Origin: JARBAU01 sp029237525
Lineage (GTDB): Archaea > Thermoproteota > Nitrososphaeria > Nitrososphaerales > Nitrososphaeraceae
Reading direction: 5' to 3'
Length of the DNA: 9,685 nt
Assembly (NCBI GenBank): GCA_036555705.1
Contig: DATBKT010000044.1
Span: forward strand, 1-9,685
Positions 5,928 to 9,685 of this stretch are shown piece after piece; positions within the stretch are counted from its first letter, which is position 1, and each line of letters starts with the position of its first letter. A program made the position numbers and the translations under genes. The notes under the pieces are model-generated. The model searched no databases and was not told where the DNA came from. It saw only the letters and a list, made by a program, of their open reading frames with translations.

Positions 5928-7052
5928 ATGGTAGTCGAAATGAAGCAAGAACAACAACAGAACCTTCTTCATTGTTTACAAGAAGATAAGGCATACCTCA
6001 ATTTTATTAACTCATTGCGTTCAAAGTCGACTGTTAAGGCGTATCGACTTGCACTAAATAACTATATGCGATTTATCAATATTAATGACGCCTCAGACCT
6101 CCTAAACCAGGACACCAAGACAACAGAACAGCAATTGATATCATATTTGGTCGATCAGCGAATAAATCAAAAGTTATCATATGCAATTATGTCTGCTAGA
6201 TTAGCAGCAATACGCAAATTCTATGAGATGAATGATGTAATGCTAAACTGGAAAAAAGTGGCCAATTACCTAGGGGAAAACACCAAGAAGCTCAAAAATA
6301 GATCATACGCTACAGAAGAGATTCAGAGTCTCCTGACAAAAGCAGATGAACGAATGAGGGTTGTAATCCTGCTTTTGGCATCAACAGGTATGCGTATTGG
6401 AGCAATTCCAGATCTGAAGGTAAAGCATCTGATAAGAATTGATCAATTTAACCTATACCAAATTACAGTCTATGAAAATACCAATGAGGAATACTATTGC
6501 TTCTGTTCCCCTGAATGCGCTATCTCTATAGATTCCTACATTGGCTATAGAGAGCTGTGCTATGAAAAGATTGGTCCTGAGTCTCCATTGATAAGAGAAC
6601 AGTTTGATAGGGATAATCCTGACAAAGCAAGGAAACCTAGGCCATTACCTCTTAACACGCTAAGTGCGCTAATTCGTGAACTGCTTATGATTGCAGGTAT
6701 TCGTTCAGTTGAACATCTCACAGAGAACAAGACCGCTGGTAGACTGCGCAAGGAAGTCAAGGCAAGTCACGGATTCAGGAAGTTTGCTACAACCAACATG
6801 ATTCGCTCAAAAGTAAACCCAGAGGCTAGGGAAATGCTGTTAGGTCATTCTATAGGATTGTCAGATTCCTACTATAGACCAGACGCTAACGAGATTCTGC
6901 AAGAATATCTCAAGGCTGTAGACTTGCTAACAATAAACGAAGAGCATAGGTTGCGCAGACAGATCGAGACTCAGCACATTGAACATACCAAGGAATGGGA
7001 AGAAATGCGAATAAAAGTAAACCAGATAAGAGAAAAAATGGGCTTGTTCTAA
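5928..7052 (+). CDS. Tyrosine recombinase / integrase
   Basis: A 374-residue site-specific recombinase of the tyrosine (phage integrase/XerCD) family, which cuts and rejoins DNA through a 3'-phosphotyrosine. An N-terminal core-binding domain (about 20-115, 'RSKSTVKAYRLALNNYMRFI') is followed by the catalytic domain. Catalytic residues visible: R156 in 'ASTGMRIGAIPDL', H281 and R284 in 'SHGFRKFATTNMIRS', H307 in 'LLGHSIG', and the nucleophile Y315 or Y316 in 'LSDSYYRPDAN'. The hairpin that normally carries the catalytic Lys reads 'VYENTNEEYYCFCSPEC', with Asn186 where I would expect Lys. The C-terminus (335-374, 'HRLRRQIETQHIEHTKEWEE') is a likely coiled coil, as in other thaumarchaeal integrases I recall. 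It is complete, so it is not split by its own integration as in SSV-type elements. It probably mobilises some of the flanking genes, but no att repeats were found. Confidence 0.93.
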   Translation: MVVEMKQEQQQNLLHCLQEDKAYLNFINSLRSKSTVKAYRLALNNYMRFININDASDLLNQDTKTTEQQLISYLVDQRINQKLSYAIMSARLAAIRKFYEMNDVMLNWKKVANYLGENTKKLKNRSYATEEIQSLLTKADERMRVVILLLASTGMRIGAIPDLKVKHLIRIDQFNLYQITVYENTNEEYYCFCSPECAISIDSYIGYRELCYEKIGPESPLIREQFDRDNPDKARKPRPLPLNTLSALIRELLMIAGIRSVEHLTENKTAGRLRKEVKASHGFRKFATTNMIRSKVNPEAREMLLGHSIGLSDSYYRPDANEILQEYLKAVDLLTINEEHRLRRQIETQHIEHTKEWEEMRIKVNQIREKMGLF

Positions 7053-7069
7053 CTAACCGACTGGTTAGT
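7052..7069 (+). terminator. Hairpin at the integrase stop codon
   Basis: ACTAACC and GGTTAGT form a perfect 7-bp inverted repeat around GACT, beginning in the last base of the integrase TAA. It could be a weak terminator or a protein/recombinase-binding site. No T-run follows, which argues against a classic terminator. Confidence 0.35.
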
Positions 7070-7183
7070 AAGAGACCTCCATAACCGTTTGAACCAATGT
7101 ATTTCTGTGCTGTAGATGCCATCTTCTTACCATCCACCGTTAGGACAGTCCCTTAGGTTTGAAAATAATCAAGTAAAATTCAC

Positions 7184-7197
7184 TGTAATATATTACA
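7184..7197. promoter_or_regulatory. Perfect 14-bp palindrome
   Basis: TGTAATATATTACA is a complete palindrome in the non-coding gap between the integrase and the Cys-rich gene, about 120 bases before the latter's start. Such sites often bind dimeric regulators. A related TGTAA...TTACA site lies at 4145-4160, but with wider spacing. The function is a guess. Confidence 0.3.
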
Positions 7198-7280
7198 ATA
7201 TTATTTGCAGTAACAGGAATATGATAAGAATCTGCTATCATAGATAAATACAAATGAAGCTTAGTGGTTTCAAACGCAGA

Positions 7281-7307
7281 TATATTTTGAGTTAATATAT
7301 TTAACTC
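7281..7307 (+). promoter_or_regulatory. TATA box plus inverted repeat before the Cys-rich gene
   Basis: TATATTTT (7281-7288) is a TATA box about 26-30 bases before the GTG at 7314, fitting a nearly leaderless transcript. Directly after it, GAGTTAA-TATAT-TTAACTC (7289-7307) is a perfect 7-bp inverted repeat lying between the TATA box and the start, as expected for an operator. Confidence 0.5.
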
Positions 7308-7313
7308 GATAAA

Positions 7314-7967
7314 GTGACAAATAAGTATACTATTCCTAATAAAATATTATTCTCGGTATCAGCCCTTGCTGCATTTCTACTTGCAGCAGGCACAGTTGCA
7401 GCTCTTATAGCACAACCCGCTGCAGCACAAGATACTTTAATACCAACAACTACCCATCAAGCACAAACCTGTAATACTGCTGGCAGCGAATCTTCAATAA
7501 GTATCTCCTGTAATGGAACATTTAATAACAATGTTGCAAACTCACCAAACCGTCCAAACCCACCTTCAGCTGAACTCAGATGTCCAACAGACTATACATT
7601 AAGTCAGGGACTATGCACTGCACAACCAATATGTCCATCAGGTTCTACGCTTAACACACTAGGACAATGCGCTACTACTACAGATATTGGTCCAGGAATA
7701 TGTCCAGCTGGTGTCTTTAACTTTGCTTTTGTAGGGGGTAGAGTATGCGCAATAGCCATTACTCCCGACACCGCGTGTCCACCAGGAACGCATCTGTTAG
7801 GAGCAACCGGTATTCTTTGTCAGTCAGATACGACCCCCATCCCGGTATGTAGCTCTGGCAATCTTAATCCCTCTACTGGACGATGTGAAGTAACAACAAC
7901 AACACCAGCAACATGTCCAGGAGGAATAACTCCTACTAACGGACAATGTATTACAAGGCCGAGCTAA
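7314..7967 (+). CDS. Secreted Cys-rich repeat protein
   Basis: A 217-residue exported protein. Residues 1-10 carry basic residues, 11-33 form a hydrophobic core (ILFSVSALAAFLLAAGTVAA), and 'QPAAAQD' gives a signal-peptidase site after about A38. A Thr/Ser/Asn-rich linker to about residue 88 contains C53 and C66. Six two-Cys modules follow, with Cys pairs at 90/101, 107/119, 130/145, 155/169, 179/191 and 201/212; most read C-P-x-G...L...G.C. The 14 Cys suggest seven disulfides in a rod-like extracellular domain. No membrane anchor or sorting signal is visible, so it is either released or attached through partners. The start is GTG at 7314, supported by the TATA box and signal peptide. It faces the next minus-strand gene with four bases between stops. 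The specific function is unknown; a surface or adhesion role is inferred. Confidence 0.82.
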   Translation: MTNKYTIPNKILFSVSALAAFLLAAGTVAALIAQPAAAQDTLIPTTTHQAQTCNTAGSESSISISCNGTFNNNVANSPNRPNPPSAELRCPTDYTLSQGLCTAQPICPSGSTLNTLGQCATTTDIGPGICPAGVFNFAFVGGRVCAIAITPDTACPPGTHLLGATGILCQSDTTPIPVCSSGNLNPSTGRCEVTTTTPATCPGGITPTNGQCITRPS

Positions 7968-7971
7968 TCTA

Positions 7972-8586
7972 CTATTTGACACCTCCCTCTCTTAGTTGGC
8001 CTCTCTGCCTGTTCCTGGTATACTCAGCAAATCCTGTCTTGAGGTCAATCAAATCATCGTAAGACATTTCAGTGAATTCGCGTCTGCTACAACTATACCG
8101 TCTGCCACCGGTAGCCCGTTCTTTTACAGCAAAACTAACATTCTCGCTAAAGTAGGGGGCTAACTCGTTAACCTTCTGTTTGCCGAACGGTATGGTGTAT
8201 GTGGTCTTTAGATCATGAATCTGGGTTGACTCAGGTATAACGGTCTCAGTCTGAGGATCTATCTCTCTGTGGAAGGTTGGCATTCCTTCCACAAGCCCTT
8301 CCATAAAGAAGAAATCTATAGGGTTGCCCTTACAGTTTTTGGCGTAAAGGCTTAGACCATAAAAGAGCCATTCTTTACCCTTTGCATCCTTCAGCCTGTA
8401 GAGACTGTTTATCTCTTGCTTTATTTCTTGATTCTTGATGCTTTCTTTGCCTGTGGCAAGGGAATAGAACTCCTGCCAGACCCTATCATATGCGAACCTC
8501 TCATACTCATGAGGTCTTTTTGCGGTAGTGGTGGCGGCGTTGGCGTAGTTGTTAATGATACAGACATGTCCTGTTACCTTGGTGAA
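7972..8586 (-). CDS. Hypothetical protein, C-terminal part (frame without start codon)
   Basis: A 204-codon open frame (after a TAG at 8589-8587) with no ATG, GTG or TTG until Met 8304. An annotation from that Met (110 residues, 7972-8304) would discard about 90 protein-like codons, including 'YERFAYDRVWQEFYSLATGK' and 'WLFYGLSLYAKNCKGNPIDF'. The later part includes 'TIPFGKQKVNELAPYF' and ends in a basic, Arg-rich tail. It overlaps the end of the frame at 8552-8869. Dropping one base (A8572 or nearby) joins them as ...VHQGN-GHVCIINNYANAA..., a single protein of about 298 residues. I recognise no family. The region is visibly richer in G and C than the left part of the window, which suggests transfer. 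Its stop is four bases from that of the Cys-rich gene. Confidence 0.6.
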   Translation of the reverse strand, partial: FTKVTGHVCIINNYANAATTTAKRPHEYERFAYDRVWQEFYSLATGKESIKNQEIKQEINSLYRLKDAKGKEWLFYGLSLYAKNCKGNPIDFFFMEGLVEGMPTFHREIDPQTETVIPESTQIHDLKTTYTIPFGKQKVNELAPYFSENVSFAVKERATGGRRYSCSRREFTEMSYDDLIDLKTGFAEYTRNRQRGQLREGGVK

Positions 8587-8869
8587 CTATAACTCCTGTC
8601 TCTCCAGGGAGTCTACCTGTAAATAGGAAATCGCGTTTACCTCTTTCGTATTCTTCCGTCTTTGCTTGTTCTGATTCTACTGCTGCAAGTGATATTCCTA
8701 GAAAATATGACACTTCCTTAGGGGTAAATAGTCCTGATCTTAGTAGTTTGTTAGCGTTATCCAGAGATGCTGTTCTTATTCTGTATGAAGGGACCTGACT
8801 AGGTTGTTGCTGCTCCTGTTGTTGGCGGCGTTCTTCCAATGCGTGTTGGATTGTTGTAAGGTAAAACAA
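8552..8869 (-). CDS. Hypothetical protein, N-terminal part with HTH-like segment (frameshifted?)
   Basis: A 105-residue frame starting at TTG 8869. A Gln-rich, charged N-terminus ('LEERRQQQEQQQPSQVP') precedes 'LLRSGLFTPKEVSYFLGIS' (residues 42-60), which resembles the first helices of excisionase/MerR-like helix-turn-helix domains (L-(F/L)-T-x-x-E-V-(A/S)-x-x-L-G-I-S). The sequence then reads 'FLFTGRLPGETGVIVHQGN' before ending RTCLYH-stop. The start is supported by a TATA box TTTATAGTA (8902-8910) about 35 bases upstream, leaving a leader of only about ten bases or fewer. The stop falls inside an overlapping frame without a start codon (7972-8586), so both are probably one gene disrupted by one extra base. 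A DNA-binding role in the integrated element is an inference from the HTH-like segment and the nearby integrase. Confidence 0.6.
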   Translation of the reverse strand: MFYLTTIQHALEERRQQQEQQQPSQVPSYRIRTASLDNANKLLRSGLFTPKEVSYFLGISLAAVESEQAKTEEYERGKRDFLFTGRLPGETGVIVHQGNRTCLYH

Positions 8870-8922
8870 ATAACTATTAAAAACTAAAATTTCTGCTAAG
8901 TTACTATAAAGTCATTAATTAT

Positions 8923-9153
8923 TCAGTTTTCAATTCGTTTATCAGACCTTCGAATATCACCCTCTATTTCATACAATGCTGTATTTATAAAATCATTAGT
9001 AATCAATGATGGAACATTAACACGACATGATTCAGGGATTATAGAGTTTATATTGTTTAGAATGAGAATCTTCTTGTCAACATTCTCCTCAGCGTAACAA
9101 TCTTCAACAAGTTTTGTAATTGTATTATAATATTGAGAATTTCTTGCAGTCAA
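8923..9153 (-). CDS. Small acidic helical protein, second gene of a pair
   Basis: A 76-residue protein starting at TTG 9153. It is mostly helical by appearance: 'QYYNTITKLVEDCYAEENVD', then 'KKILILNNINSIIPESCRVN', then 'VPSLITNDFINTALYEIEGD'. It has two Cys (19, 43) and no signal peptide or membrane segment. The pattern recalls small conserved thaumarchaeal proteins of unknown function, from memory and without a named family. It lies 26 bases downstream of the zinc-ribbon gene on the same strand, so both are probably transcribed from the promoter near 9412-9423. No strong Shine-Dalgarno is visible before the TTG. Confidence 0.66.
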   Translation of the reverse strand: MTARNSQYYNTITKLVEDCYAEENVDKKILILNNINSIIPESCRVNVPSLITNDFINTALYEIEGDIRRSDKRIEN

Positions 9154-9179
9154 TTTTATTGTCTAACCCACTTATCTAG

Positions 9180-9392
9180 CTAGTTGTACACTTTATCCAT
9201 TCTGAAATTTCTACACACGTCACATTTATCTATCATGAATTTCGAATACCATGAGATCTCTCCGGCATTGGAACAGGTAGTATTTTCTTCACGTTCAAAA
9301 AGCACACCACACTGTTTGCATTGATGAAGCTGCGTAATTGCTTTGCCTTTCCTACTTTGACTGTTCTCAGGATAAGATAACCCTAAGTTCAT
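9180..9392 (-). CDS. Small zinc-ribbon-like protein
   Basis: A 70-residue protein with a CxxC...CxxC zinc-ribbon pattern: C25 and C28 ('HQCKQCGVLFERE') and C57 and C60 ('DKCDVCRNFRMD'), plus C40 between them. Four Cys spaced like this bind one zinc ion in many small archaeal proteins that contact DNA, RNA or protein partners. The basic N-terminal half (SQSRKGK) would fit nucleic-acid contact, but that is inference. ATG 9392 lies about 25 bases after TTTTATATC on the minus strand (9413-9421), so the transcript is probably leaderless. It is the first gene of a minus-strand pair with 8923-9153. Confidence 0.7.
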   Translation of the reverse strand: MNLGLSYPENSQSRKGKAITQLHQCKQCGVLFEREENTTCSNAGEISWYSKFMIDKCDVCRNFRMDKVYN

Positions 9393-9410
9393 ACCTATGT
9401 ATATTCTACA

Positions 9411-9423
9411 TGATATAAAAGAA
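9411..9423. promoter_or_regulatory. TATA element shared by two divergent genes
   Basis: The plus strand reads TGATATAAAAGAA and the minus strand TTCTTTTATATCA, so the same A/T block makes a good TATA box in either direction. It is about 25 bases from the minus-strand ATG at 9392 and about 33 from the plus-strand ATG at 9450. A second plus-strand candidate, TGTATACTT, lies at 9425-9433. Confidence 0.45.
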
Positions 9424-9449
9424 TTGTATACTTATGTGCAACTATAGAA

Positions 9450-9685
9450 ATGCCTTATGTATATACTTATATGTATCAGTCTCAAATATCTCTTGAGATT
9501 AACTTGGCCTCACAGACTATTACAAAATTATATAAAGTCGAGTCCAAATCTCCAAAAACTGGAGTGAAAACTTATAGACATTCAATTTTTCTGGAAAAGG
9601 CTTTTGTAGAAGATAGCCTCTTTCCATTCAAAGCAGGTGAAACTTTACTTGTCAGAATCGATAAAGATCGGCTCGTAATCTCAAA
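9450..9685 (+). CDS. Possible AbrB-like small protein, cut by window end
   Basis: An open frame from ATG 9450 to the window edge (78 codons, no stop reached); an in-frame ATG at 9471 is an alternative start. After 'QSQISLEINLASQTITKLYK' the sequence becomes strand-rich: 'TYRHSIFLEKAFVEDSLFPF', then 'KAGETLLVRIDKDRLVIS'. The last part recalls the end of AbrB/SpoVT-type swapped-hairpin beta-barrels (a hydrophobic residue-x-K-x-(F/V)-x-(D/E)..., then Pro-Phe...G(E/D)...(V/L)R(I/V)...(L/V)-(V/I)-I). Those are usually DNA-binding transcription factors or antitoxins. The resemblance is moderate and the C-terminus is missing. It is divergent from the zinc-ribbon gene and seems to share its TATA region. 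Coding status is fairly sure; the family is tentative. Confidence 0.66.
   Translation, partial: MPYVYTYMYQSQISLEINLASQTITKLYKVESKSPKTGVKTYRHSIFLEKAFVEDSLFPFKAGETLLVRIDKDRLVIS

Noticed and set aside
6910..7137. Minus-strand frame of 75 residues
   Set aside because: Most of it is antisense to the integrase 3' end. The part outside ('VDGKKMASTAQKYIGSNGYG') looks protein-like but is too short and has no start signals.
1..9685. CRISPR array, rRNA, insertion sequence or toxin-antitoxin module
   Set aside because: No repeated spacer pattern, rRNA-like sequence, transposase motif or recognisable toxin was found on either strand.

Overview
The window looks like a chromosomal accessory region of an ammonia-oxidising archaeon of the Nitrososphaera/Nitrosocosmicus type (Nitrososphaerota, formerly Thaumarchaeota). 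This is an inference. It rests on AT-rich DNA, archaeal TATA boxes about 25 bases before many starts, a mix of leaderless starts and starts with a GAGGT Shine-Dalgarno motif, a stand-alone Lrp-type ligand-binding (RAM) protein, and an integrase whose layout I recognise from that group.

Left part (1-3310), all genes on the minus strand. It holds a stand-alone RAM-domain protein, a small unknown protein, a short HEAT-like protein that has no ATG/GTG/TTG start (best start is CTG behind a GAGGT motif), and a DUF1326-DUF2182 pair. The DUF1326 gene is broken by a +1 frameshift. The DUF2182 membrane protein lies 14 bases downstream and ends in a Met-rich tail. The pair is a likely metal-handling operon, and a perfect 8-bp inverted repeat lies where its transcript should begin.

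Middle part (3400-5930). It holds a two-helix membrane protein (plus strand), facing a 52-residue minus-strand gene that has its own TATA box and Shine-Dalgarno motif. A class I SAM-dependent methyltransferase follows (minus). Two long AT-rich stretches, 3876-4593 and 5257-5927, carry only weak or decayed reading frames.

Right part (5900-9685), with the character of an integrated element. It holds a full-length tyrosine recombinase, a secreted Cys-rich repeat protein behind a TATA box and a 7-bp inverted repeat, and a visibly more GC-rich minus-strand gene that reads as two overlapping frames (again a +1 shift). Then come a two-gene minus-strand operon (zinc-ribbon protein, then a small acidic protein) and a divergent, possibly AbrB-like gene cut off by the window end. 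The last two units are divergent and appear to share one TATA element. No att repeats, tRNA, rRNA or CRISPR array were found.

The most useful points for follow-up are the two same-direction frameshifts (assembly errors, mutations or programmed shifting), the CTG-start HEAT-like gene, the 52-residue gene, and the inverted repeats placed over predicted transcription starts.
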